Assembly (NCBI GenBank): GCA_030428695.1
Contig: JAUIEM010000456.1
Coordinates: 1 to 7,056, forward strand
Length of the DNA: 7,056 nucleotides
Direction: 5' to 3'
Source: a bacterium
GTDB lineage: Bacteria > Planctomycetota > J058 > JAJDCP01
Shown here: in pieces, positions 1 to 5,759 of the stretch
How the letters are laid out: each line of letters starts with the position of its first letter
Position numbering within the stretch: position 1 is the first letter of the stretch
Program-made: the position numbers and the translations under genes
Notes under the pieces: generated by a model
Told to the model about the DNA's origin: nothing
Databases searched by the model: none
What the model saw: the letters and a program-made list of their open reading frames with translations, nothing else

Positions 1-2
1 TC

Positions 3-512
3 GGGATATTCATCGCGCTGCTCTTCGTGCTGACGCGCACCCGTGTCGGCATGGTGATCCAGGCCGCGCTGAGCTATCCCAAGACGGTCGAGGCGCTTGG
101 CCATAACGTGCCGCTGGTGTTCATGGGCGTGTTCGGGGTCGGCACCGCGCTGGCCGGGCTGGCAGGCGTGATCGCCGGGCCGGTCCTGTCGACCTTTCCC
201 GGCATGGCCTTCGTTCTCGGCTCCATCGTGTTCGTGACCATCGTGATCGGCGGGCTTGGCAGCCTCTGGGGGGCGCTGGTGGCGTCCCTGCTGATCGGTT
301 GGATCACAACCTTCGCCAAAGCCTACAACGTGCGAATGGAGGATATCCTGACCGGGCTCGGCTTTACCAAGCCGGAACCGCTCTGGGACAGCATGTGGCA
401 GGATCTCTGGTCGCTGACCAGCCCGCAGATCGCCGATATCCTGCCCTATCTTCTCATGGTGCTGATCCTCGTTCTGCGCCCCTATGGCCTGTTCGGAAAG
501 CGCGACATATGA
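3..512 (+). CDS. livH: LivH-type branched-chain amino-acid ABC transporter permease, C-terminal part
   Basis: This is the last 169 residues of an inner-membrane permease of the LivH/BPD_transp_2 family, which with LivM forms the channel of high-affinity ABC importers for branched-chain amino acids or related solutes. The gene is cut by the left edge; family members are usually about 290-340 residues, so roughly the first half is missing. Visible family traits are the cytoplasmic-loop stretch with SYPKTVEALGHNV, the following small-residue-rich membrane helix (GTALAGLAGVIAGP), a second long hydrophobic block with VTIVIGGLGSLWGALVAS, and the typical ending LRPYGLFGKR. Its stop overlaps the next start in an ATGA arrangement, the usual spacing for livH-livM, but the next gene is not LivM. 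Codon use also differs from the rest of the window: TAT for Tyr, CAT for His, CTT and frequent GTG. Family assignment is firm; the substrate is not known. Confidence 0.88.
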   Translation, partial: GIFIALLFVLTRTRVGMVIQAALSYPKTVEALGHNVPLVFMGVFGVGTALAGLAGVIAGPVLSTFPGMAFVLGSIVFVTIVIGGLGSLWGALVASLLIGWITTFAKAYNVRMEDILTGLGFTKPEPLWDSMWQDLWSLTSPQIADILPYLLMVLILVLRPYGLFGKRDI

Positions 513-2092
513 GCGAAACCGACCAGATCACCACCGACCCGGCCCGGCCGGCGGTCACCAACGCGGCGACACCGCAGACCTGGATCAACGTCGGCCTGTC
601 CTCGACCAACGCCCTCGTCCAGCCGCTGTTGCCCTACCTCAACGTCACCGCCCAGCCGCTGGTGCAGACCGCTCTCGGGTTGATCCTCGGGACCTACATC
701 AACTTCACGATGCAGACCTATCCCGGTGACGTCTGGGCGGACGGGACCTCGCCCCTCGTGGACTCGAACCTGCCGACGCCCTTCGAGGAGATCGCGATCA
801 ACGTCGACCAGAAGATCCGCGACGACCACATGCCCGACGGCCTGGTCCACCGCCTCGAGATGGACACCCGGGTCGACGTCGAGCCCTGGGATGTCGCCTA
901 CCTCAACGGCGGCCCGGGCAACACCGGCAACCCCGTCGCCTACGACGGCCACAGCGACTCGGCGATCCACACCGGCTACTACCTCGCCGCCCAGGCCTTC
1001 CGCTACGCCTCGACCGGCGATCCCCAGGCGCTCGACAACGTGCTCTGGACCCTGCGCGGGGTCGGCGCCCTGTTCGACATCAACGGCGGCAGCGGCCTGA
1101 TGGCGCGCTCGGCGGCGCCGGCGAGCTCGCTGGTCGGCCAGGTGATCGTGCAGCGCGGCGCCTTCGGCAGCGCCCAGCTCTACGGCGACAGCTGGGTCGG
1201 CTGGCAGTCGGACAGCGGGGTGTCGCGGGACCAGTACACCGGCATCATCTTCGGCCTCGCGATCACCCACGAGCTGGTCCAGGATCCCCAGGTCCAGGCC
1301 GAGTGCGCGCTGCGCGTCCAGCAGGCTCTCGACTACCTGATCGCCAACGACTGGATCATCACCGAAGACCGCCCGGACTGGAAGCTCCCCGCCGGCTCGG
1401 GGCCCCAGACCGCGGGGGCGGGACCGACCATCTGGGCCGTGCAGAGCGTCTACCAGCAGCTGAACTACCTGACCATCGGCCAGCGCATGCACCCCGGCCG
1501 CTACGATACCGAGCACGCCCGCCTCGAGGGCCTGGCCCCGATGACCTGGCTCGGCGCCTGGCTCAGCGTCAACAAGCTCGACGGCTACTACAGCTTCAAC
1601 CTGCAGATGCTCAACGCCTTCAACTACTTCCGCTACGAGCTGGACCAGACCCGCTGGATGGAGATGGCGCGCGGCTACCGCATCGTGCAGCGCTGGGTCG
1701 GCCAGCACCAGAACCCGCACTTCGACCTGATCCAGTCCGCGATCGACCCCTCCCTCGCGCCCTCGCTGTTCCCCTCGGTGCGCGAGTCGCTGCGCCAGTT
1801 CCTGACCCGCAACCACCGCGTCCGGGTGCCGCCGGGGCTGAACCTCAGCGGGATCCAGTGGCACGACTTCACCTTCGGCAGCCTGTTCAACCCCCTCGGC
1901 GAGACCGAGACCGTGCCGACGGAGCCGATCCCCGTGCCCCTGCGCCGCTACACCGGCTACTTCCAGTGGCAGAAGCAGCCGGTGCGCGAGGCGATCCGCC
2001 TGATCCCGAACGACTTCGGGGAGCGCTACGAGAAGCCCGGCGTCGACGTCGACCTGCCCTACTGGATGGGCCGCTGGTTCGGGGCGTTTTGA
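509..2092 (+). CDS. Protein of unknown function with alpha/alpha-toroid (glycosidase-like) pattern
   Basis: A 527-residue protein that I cannot name. The chosen ATG overlaps the livH stop (ATGA) and has GGAAAG about nine bases upstream; a longer reading from 299 would lie inside livH and is not credible. Family-like blocks are TPFEEI (90-95), MPDGLVHR (108-115), a Gly/Asn-rich segment ending in DGHSDSAIHTGYYLAAQAFRY (146-166), SDSGVSRDQYTGIIFGL (234-250), and the ending LPYWMGRWFGAF. Alternating helices with Tyr/Trp/Asp/His-rich turns resemble (alpha/alpha)6 toroid enzymes such as six-hairpin glycosidases, so a carbohydrate-active or structural role is possible but is inference. No clear signal peptide is visible; residues 38-70 are only moderately hydrophobic. 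The first 35-70 residues use codons rare in the rest (TTG, ACA, GCT, GGT, TAT), so the N-terminus may not be native. The gene overlaps the next by one base. Confidence 0.8.
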   Translation: MSETDQITTDPARPAVTNAATPQTWINVGLSSTNALVQPLLPYLNVTAQPLVQTALGLILGTYINFTMQTYPGDVWADGTSPLVDSNLPTPFEEIAINVDQKIRDDHMPDGLVHRLEMDTRVDVEPWDVAYLNGGPGNTGNPVAYDGHSDSAIHTGYYLAAQAFRYASTGDPQALDNVLWTLRGVGALFDINGGSGLMARSAAPASSLVGQVIVQRGAFGSAQLYGDSWVGWQSDSGVSRDQYTGIIFGLAITHELVQDPQVQAECALRVQQALDYLIANDWIITEDRPDWKLPAGSGPQTAGAGPTIWAVQSVYQQLNYLTIGQRMHPGRYDTEHARLEGLAPMTWLGAWLSVNKLDGYYSFNLQMLNAFNYFRYELDQTRWMEMARGYRIVQRWVGQHQNPHFDLIQSAIDPSLAPSLFPSVRESLRQFLTRNHRVRVPPGLNLSGIQWHDFTFGSLFNPLGETETVPTEPIPVPLRRYTGYFQWQKQPVREAIRLIPNDFGERYEKPGVDVDLPYWMGRWFGAF

Positions 2093-3027
2093 TGATGCGC
2101 ACCCTGCTGCCCCTCTCGCTGGTCGCCCTCGCCGCGACCGGCCTGACCCTCTCCTGGCTGCTGGAGGAAGCTCCGCCGGCCCCGGCCCGCGCGCCCCGTC
2201 CCCGGGCCGAGGCGCCCGCCCCGGCCCCGCGTCTGCCGGAGCCGCTGCCCGCGGCCCGGATGGTGTCGCTCGACCTGCCCGTCGCCGAGCTCGCCGCCGC
2301 CCTCGGCGCCCGCGCCCGGCGTCAGCAGGAAGCCTACGGCAAGGCCCGGGAGGCGCTCGAGCAGGCGCGTGCCGGCGCGCTGTCGGCGACCGACCTGCGC
2401 GGCGCCTTCGAGCGCCTCGGCCGCCAGGGCCACGCCGAGGGCATCGCCGCCCTGCTGGTCGGTGAGCTCGGCGCGGAGCCGCGCTACGCCTTCGCGGCCG
2501 CCCTCGCCCTCGGCGCCTTCCCGGAGGCGGCGGTGTGCTCGCGGCTGTTCCACGCCCTCGAGAGCGCCCCGGCGGAGCTGCGGCCGACCCTGCTCTTCGC
2601 CCTGCGCGGGGCGACGGATACCCGCACGGAAGGCCGCATCGCGGACTTCTACCTCGACGGCGCGGAGGATCCCGCCGTGCGCGCGACCGCCGCCTTCCAC
2701 CTCGCCAGCCCGGGGCGCCTGCAGCGGCTCGGGGAGCGGGCGGAGGAAGTCGTCGAGCGGGCCCGGGCGGACCTGCTCGGCGCGGAGCCCGCGGCCTTCT
2801 CCGGCGCCGCCGACGTGCTCGCCGCCGCGGACCTGCCCGAAGGCGAGCAGGTCTGGCTGCGCGAGGTCGCCCGCCACGACCCCTCGCCGGCCCGGCGGAT
2901 GGAAGCCCTGCGCGTGCTGGCGGGCAGCGTCGACGAGAGCCGCCTGCGGGAGGAGCTCGCGGCGAGCTTCCCGGAGCTGGCCGCGGAGCTGCCTCCGCCC
3001 GGGCAGTCGCTGCCGGCGTTGGACTGA
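2092..3027 (+). CDS. Membrane-anchored helical-repeat (HEAT-like) protein
   Basis: A 311-residue protein with a short basic start (MMR), one hydrophobic helix at about residues 4-24, a Pro/Ala/Arg linker at about 27-55, and then an almost wholly alpha-helical Ala/Leu/Glu-rich body. In the body, paired helices of roughly 30-35 residues recur (for example around DLRGAFERLGRQGHAEGIAA, YAFAAALALGAFPEAAV and AVRATAAFHLASPGRLQRL), as in HEAT or PBS-lyase-type repeats, which usually bind proteins. The N-terminal helix is either an uncleaved anchor or a signal peptide, and the Pro-rich linker suggests the body lies outside the inner membrane. The start ATG shares its A with the upstream stop (TGATG), so the two genes are probably translationally coupled and may work together. 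A second in-frame ATG at 2095 is an equal alternative. No enzyme motif is visible and the function is unknown. Confidence 0.8.
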   Translation: MMRTLLPLSLVALAATGLTLSWLLEEAPPAPARAPRPRAEAPAPAPRLPEPLPAARMVSLDLPVAELAAALGARARRQQEAYGKAREALEQARAGALSATDLRGAFERLGRQGHAEGIAALLVGELGAEPRYAFAAALALGAFPEAAVCSRLFHALESAPAELRPTLLFALRGATDTRTEGRIADFYLDGAEDPAVRATAAFHLASPGRLQRLGERAEEVVERARADLLGAEPAAFSGAADVLAAADLPEGEQVWLREVARHDPSPARRMEALRVLAGSVDESRLREELAASFPELAAELPPPGQSLPALD

Positions 3028-3033
3028 GCGCGT

Positions 3034-3065
3034 TCTGCGCCTCTGCGACTCTGCGCCTCCGCGTT
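3034..3065 (+). repeat. Octamer tandem array, four degenerate 8-bp units
   Basis: Four units with exact 8-bp period begin seven bases after the preceding stop codon: TCTGCGCC, TCTGCGAC, TCTGCGCC, TCCGCGTT. Read on the minus strand the unit is CGCAGAGG-like. Similar short intergenic runs occur, from memory, in many unrelated bacterial genomes. A comparable 8-bp array lies after the tetR stop at 6386-6409. It lies outside the coding regions and no function can be assigned. Confidence 0.8.
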
Positions 3066-3091
3066 AGAAGTCATCTTCCTGCTTTGCGAGA

Positions 3092-3257
3092 CTGACCGCA
3101 GCGTACGTTCTGTCCAAGCTCGGCGGGCGGGGGTAAACCCCGCCCCTACATGGTTTTCGAGCAGTGGTAGGACAAACATGCAGGGGACGGGTCTACCCCC
3201 TCCCGTCGTCCTCCGAGAACTGACCTCCTCGCGTGACAGAACTTACGCTGAGGTCAG
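3092..3257. repeat. Nested inverted-repeat element (MITE/REPIN-like), 166 bp
   Basis: The stretch folds on itself at two levels. The outer arms, 3092-3115 and 3234-3257, are 24 bp each and match in inverted orientation at 21 of 24 positions by hand alignment. The inner arms, 3121-3152 and 3177-3208, are 32 bp each and match at 26 of 32, with a 24-nt spacer between them. The left inner arm is itself a small hairpin (GGCGGGG, loop GTAAA, CCCCGCC). The left half has 5 nt and the right half 25 nt between outer and inner arms, so the right side carries about 20 extra bases. There is no open reading frame of its own, and no obvious target-site duplication could be confirmed. This architecture fits a non-autonomous mobile element mobilised in trans (MITE, or REP doublet/REPIN served by a RAYT transposase), or a structured RNA. 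The symmetry is seen directly; mobility is inferred. Confidence 0.72.
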
Positions 3258-3314
3258 TAGGTCCTCGCCCGCATGGACCTCCGTGGACGAGCGGAAGCGA
3301 CAGAAGCACCCGGA

Positions 3315-3343
3315 TTGCCTCCGCCCTCCGCGCCGTCTACAGT
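3315..3343 (+). promoter_or_regulatory. Possible sigma70-type promoter for fetAB
   Basis: TTGCCT at 3315-3320 and TACAGT at 3338-3343 are 17 bases apart, each matching the sigma70 consensus at four of six positions. Transcription would start near 3350, leaving a leader of only about 12 bases that consists of the strong ribosome-binding site GAGGAGG (3351-3357). The leader is unusually short and the boxes are weak, so the call is tentative. The bases from 3258 to 3314 show nothing I can name. Confidence 0.35.
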
Positions 3344-3362
3344 AGGCGGCGAGGAGGCGACG

Positions 3363-4004
3363 ATGTCCGACCCGGTCCTCGAGCTCCGCGGCCTGGCCGT
3401 GCAGGCCGGCGGCCGCACCCTGCTGCGCGGCGTCGACCTCGCCCTGGCCCCCGGCGAGCGCGTCGCGCTCGAGGGACCCTCCGGCCTCGGCAAGACCAGC
3501 CTGCTGCGCACGGTCGCCGGCCTGGTCGATCCCGGCGCGGGGGAGCTCCGGCTCGACGGGCGCTCCCCCGCTTCCCACGGCTTCCCCGGCTTCCGCCGCA
3601 AGGTCTGCCTGGTCGGCCAGAAGCCGGTCCTGCTCGAGGCGAGCGTCGGCGCCAACCTCGCCCGGCCCTTCGCCTACGCGAGCGCCTCCGCCCCCTTCCC
3701 CGAGGAGCGCGCCCGCGCGGCCCTCGGCGCCCTCGACCTCGGCGCGACCTGGGAGCAGGCCGCCCCCACCCTGTCGGTCGGCGAGCAGCAGCGGGTGTGC
3801 CTGCTGCGGGCCCTGCTGCTCGACCCCCGGGTGCTGCTGCTCGACGAGCCGACCAGCGCCCTCGACCCCGCCTCCGCCGAGCGCCTGGTCGCGGCCGTCG
3901 AGGCCTGCCCGGCCGCCGTGCTGCTGGTCAGCCACGACGCCGGGCTGCGCGCGCGGCTGTGCTCCCGCAGCCTCGACCTCGCCGCCTTCCGGGTGGCGCG
4001 ATGA
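3363..4004 (+). CDS. fetA: FetA (YbbL)-type ABC transporter ATP-binding protein
   Basis: A 213-residue cytoplasmic ATPase that should power the FetB membrane protein encoded next to it. In E. coli FetAB has been linked to iron export and oxidative-stress resistance; the substrate here is inferred from that. All ABC motifs are present: Walker A GPSGLGKTS (38-46), Q-loop Gln86 in VGQKP, signature LSVGEQQR (137-144), Walker B LLLDE (158-162), D-loop SALD (165-168) and H-loop His191. The signature has Val where the textbook LSGGQ has its first Gly. The length is close to the roughly 225 residues of E. coli FetA. The start at 3363 is set by GAGGAGG five bases upstream; an upstream in-frame ATG at 3273 would add residues before the normal family N-terminus and would cover the likely promoter. 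Its stop overlaps the fetB start (ATGA), which indicates one operon. Identification rests mainly on the pairing with fetB. Confidence 0.88.
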   Translation: MSDPVLELRGLAVQAGGRTLLRGVDLALAPGERVALEGPSGLGKTSLLRTVAGLVDPGAGELRLDGRSPASHGFPGFRRKVCLVGQKPVLLEASVGANLARPFAYASASAPFPEERARAALGALDLGATWEQAAPTLSVGEQQRVCLLRALLLDPRVLLLDEPTSALDPASAERLVAAVEACPAAVLLVSHDAGLRARLCSRSLDLAAFRVAR

Positions 4005-4801
4005 GCCTCGCCAGCGGCGCGCCGCTGCTCGAGCTCGGCGACCTGCTGCTCGCCGCCGGGCTGGTGCTGGTCGCCGGCGTGACCAGCCTGGTGCTGCGGC
4101 TCCGCCTCGAGCGCCGGCTGCTGGTCGCGAGCCTGCGCACGGTCGTGCAGCTCGGCCTGATCGGCTACGTGCTGCGCTACGTGTTCGAGAACGTCGCGGC
4201 CTGGAGCATGGGGCTGGTGATCCTCGTGATGCTGGTCGCTTCGTCCCGCGCCGCGGTGCGCCGGCCGCGGCGGAGCTTCCGCGGGGCGGGCTGGCGCGCC
4301 TTCCTGACGATGGTGCTGTCCGGGTTGACCACCTGCGTCGTGGTCACGGCCGCGATCGTGCGGCCGGAGCCGTGGTACCAACCGCAGACCTTCATCCCCC
4401 TGCTCGGGATGATCCTCGGCAACACCCTGACCGGCCTCTCTCTGTGCCTCGACAGCCTGCTCGGCGACCTCGTCGACAAGCGCGCCGTGATCGAGATGGA
4501 GCTCGCCTGCGGGGCGACCTCCTGGGAAGCCGCCCGGGAGGTCGTCGCGCGGGCGGTCGAGCGGGGCATGATCCCGATCATCAACTCGATGACGGTGGTC
4601 GGCCTGGTCTCGCTGCCGGGCATGATGACCGGGCAGATCCTGCAGGGCGCCGACCCCCTGCAGGCGGTGCAGTACCAGATGGTCGTGATGTTCATGCTGT
4701 GCGCCTCGACCGCCCTCGGCAGCATCGGCATCGCCCTGCTCGTCTACCGGCGCTGCTTCAACGAGCGGCAGCAGCTCGACATCGGGGCGATCGAGGGCTG
4801 A
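4001..4801 (+). CDS. fetB: FetB (YbbM)/UPF0014 family membrane protein
   Basis: A 266-residue inner-membrane protein, the partner of FetA and probably the transmembrane part of a small ABC exporter (iron in E. coli). About seven hydrophobic segments are visible, near residues 13-33, 42-62, 67-83, 98-120, 132-150, 190-212 and 225-249. UPF0014 hallmarks are RTVVQLGLIGYVL (46-58), IPLLGMILGNTLTGLSL (132-148), ELACGATSWEAAR (167-179), the SMTVVGLVSLPGMMTGQILQ stretch (196-215), GADPLQAVQYQ (216-226), and the basic ending around YRRCFNERQQL. The length agrees with E. coli FetB (about 260). The ATG overlaps the fetA stop by four bases, implying translational coupling and fixed stoichiometry. No key family segment is missing. 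The family call is very secure; the transported substrate is not shown by sequence. Confidence 0.93.
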   Translation: MSLASGAPLLELGDLLLAAGLVLVAGVTSLVLRLRLERRLLVASLRTVVQLGLIGYVLRYVFENVAAWSMGLVILVMLVASSRAAVRRPRRSFRGAGWRAFLTMVLSGLTTCVVVTAAIVRPEPWYQPQTFIPLLGMILGNTLTGLSLCLDSLLGDLVDKRAVIEMELACGATSWEAAREVVARAVERGMIPIINSMTVVGLVSLPGMMTGQILQGADPLQAVQYQMVVMFMLCASTALGSIGIALLVYRRCFNERQQLDIGAIEG

Positions 4802-4824
4802 GGGCGCTCGGAAGCCTCCTTTTT
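4800..4824 (+). terminator. Weak terminator-like hairpin after fetB
   Basis: GAGGGC (4800-4805), overlapping the fetB stop codon, can pair with GCCTC (4814-4818) as five base pairs with one bulged G and an eight-base loop. One base later a run of five T (4820-4824) follows. The placement is right for ending the fetAB transcript before the next promoter, but the stem is short and imperfect. Confidence 0.4.
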
Positions 4825-4846
4825 CCAAAGAAAACGGCTGTGCATC

Positions 4847-4875
4847 TTGTCGTGTTGGCTCCCTTCGATTATTAT
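4847..4875 (+). promoter_or_regulatory. Sigma70-type promoter of the hydrolase-tetR operon
   Basis: TTGTCG (4847-4852) and TATTAT (4870-4875) are separated by exactly 17 bases and match the consensus boxes at four and five of six positions. The local sequence is strikingly AT-richer than the surrounding genes. Transcription would start near 4882, inside the adjoining palindrome, giving a leader of about 28 bases with the ribosome-binding site AGGAG (4897-4901) eight bases before the ATG at 4910. Confidence 0.65.
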
Positions 4876-4897
4876 GGGTGGGTGCCCACCCACAATA
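4870..4897. promoter_or_regulatory. 28-bp palindromic operator, probable TetR-family binding site
   Basis: The site is TATT, one unpaired base, TGGGTGGG (4875-4882), two central bases TG, CCCACCCA (4885-4892), one unpaired base, AATA. The 8-bp inner arms and 4-bp outer arms are perfect; only one symmetric position outside the two-base centre breaks the dyad. Its left end is the promoter's -10 box and it covers the predicted transcription start, so a bound dimer would block RNA polymerase. The operon's second gene encodes a TetR-type regulator, the natural candidate to bind here. A role as an mRNA hairpin close to the ribosome-binding site is a possible alternative. Confidence 0.7.
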
Positions 4898-4909
4898 GGA
4901 GTCCTCCCC

Positions 4910-5758
4910 ATGGAACCCGCTGTCGAAAGCCGCACCGTCCACGTCGAAGGTCTCGATCTGCACTATCTCGAGGCCGGCTCCGGTCCGCCCGTCCTGCTCC
5001 TGCACGGCTGGCCCTCGAACGCCGGGCTCTACCGCCACGCCCTGCCGGTGATCGGCGCCTCCCGGCGGGCGATCGCCCTCGACCTGCCGGGCTTCGGCGC
5101 GTCGTCGAAGCCGACGGATGTGTCCTACAGCTTCCGCTTCTGGGACCGCGTGCTCACCGCCTTCCTCGACGCGCTCGGTATCGCCCGGACCGGCCTCGTC
5201 GTCCACGACCTCGGCGGTCCCATCGGCCTGCACTGGCTCGCCTCCCACCGCGACCGCGTGACCGACCTCACGCTGCTGAACACCGTCGTGTTCCCCGAGA
5301 TGTCCTGGGCCGTGAAGCTGTTCGTCGTCGCCTCGCGCATCCCGGGGCTGCGGGCCCTGCTGGCCAGTCCGTGGGGCATCGCCCAGGCGATGAAGGTCGG
5401 CATCCGCGACCGCTCCCGCCACACCCCCGAGACCCTCGCACGCTACACTGGTCCCTACGCCGGTCGGGCTGCCCGCAAGGCCCTGCTGAAGAGCGCCCAC
5501 GGCCTGCACCCGCAGGGCTTCCACACCATCGTCGACGGCCTGCGCGGCCTCGAGCTCCCCGTGCGCTTGCTCTATGGCGAGCGAGACGGCATCCTGCCCG
5601 ATGTCGCCACCACCATGCGCCGGGTGAAGGACATGCTGCCCCACGCCGAGCTCAGCTCCATCCCCGACTGCGGACACTTCCTGCAGGAAGACCGGCCGGA
5701 CGAGGTCGCCCGGGCGCTCGCGGAGTTCCTCTCGCAGGCTTGCGAGAGCGCCGCCTGA
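4910..5758 (+). CDS. Alpha/beta hydrolase with Asp nucleophile (haloalkane dehalogenase/epoxide hydrolase-like)
   Basis: A 282-residue cytoplasmic alpha/beta-hydrolase-fold enzyme. The fold marks are HGWP (32-35, oxyanion-hole loop), DLPGFGASSKP (58-68), the nucleophile elbow VVHDLGGPIGL (97-107) with Asp100, an acid candidate Asp226 in GERDGILP (223-230), and the catalytic His256 in DCGHF (253-257). An Asp nucleophile in the order Asp-Asp-His is the arrangement of haloalkane dehalogenases and epoxide hydrolases, which attack a carbon atom and release an alkyl-enzyme ester with water. The residue after the nucleophile is Leu101, where those families usually have a halide-binding or packing Trp (HDWG), so dehalogenase activity is doubtful and the substrate cannot be named. 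No signal peptide is seen. The start at 4910 follows AGGAG at 4897-4901; a start at 4847 would lie within the promoter. The tetR gene follows after one base. Confidence 0.9.
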   Translation: MEPAVESRTVHVEGLDLHYLEAGSGPPVLLLHGWPSNAGLYRHALPVIGASRRAIALDLPGFGASSKPTDVSYSFRFWDRVLTAFLDALGIARTGLVVHDLGGPIGLHWLASHRDRVTDLTLLNTVVFPEMSWAVKLFVVASRIPGLRALLASPWGIAQAMKVGIRDRSRHTPETLARYTGPYAGRAARKALLKSAHGLHPQGFHTIVDGLRGLELPVRLLYGERDGILPDVATTMRRVKDMLPHAELSSIPDCGHFLQEDRPDEVARALAEFLSQACESAA

Positions 5759-5759
5759 G

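Noticed and set aside
299..508. Upstream extension of the 527-aa gene into livH
   Set aside because: The extension overlaps the well-supported livH frame and translates to Arg/Pro/Ala-rich sequence without family character; the ATG at 509 has a better context.
482..1864. Minus-strand open frame of 460 codons
   Set aside because: It is antisense to the 527-aa gene with repetitive Val/Asp/Gly/Arg composition and no family resemblance; it is a GC-driven shadow.
3127..3145. Intrinsic terminator after the helical-repeat gene
   Set aside because: The GGCGGGG/CCCCGCC hairpin has no T-run after it on either strand, so it is better explained as part of the inverted-repeat element.
3273..3362. N-terminal extension of fetA from an ATG at 3273
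   Set aside because: The strong GAGGAGG precedes 3363, the family N-terminus starts there, and the extension would cover the likely promoter.
4847..4909. N-terminal extension of the hydrolase from a TTG at 4847
   Set aside because: It would consist of the promoter and operator sequence; the ATG at 4910 has a proper ribosome-binding site and starts directly before the conserved hydrolase N-terminus.
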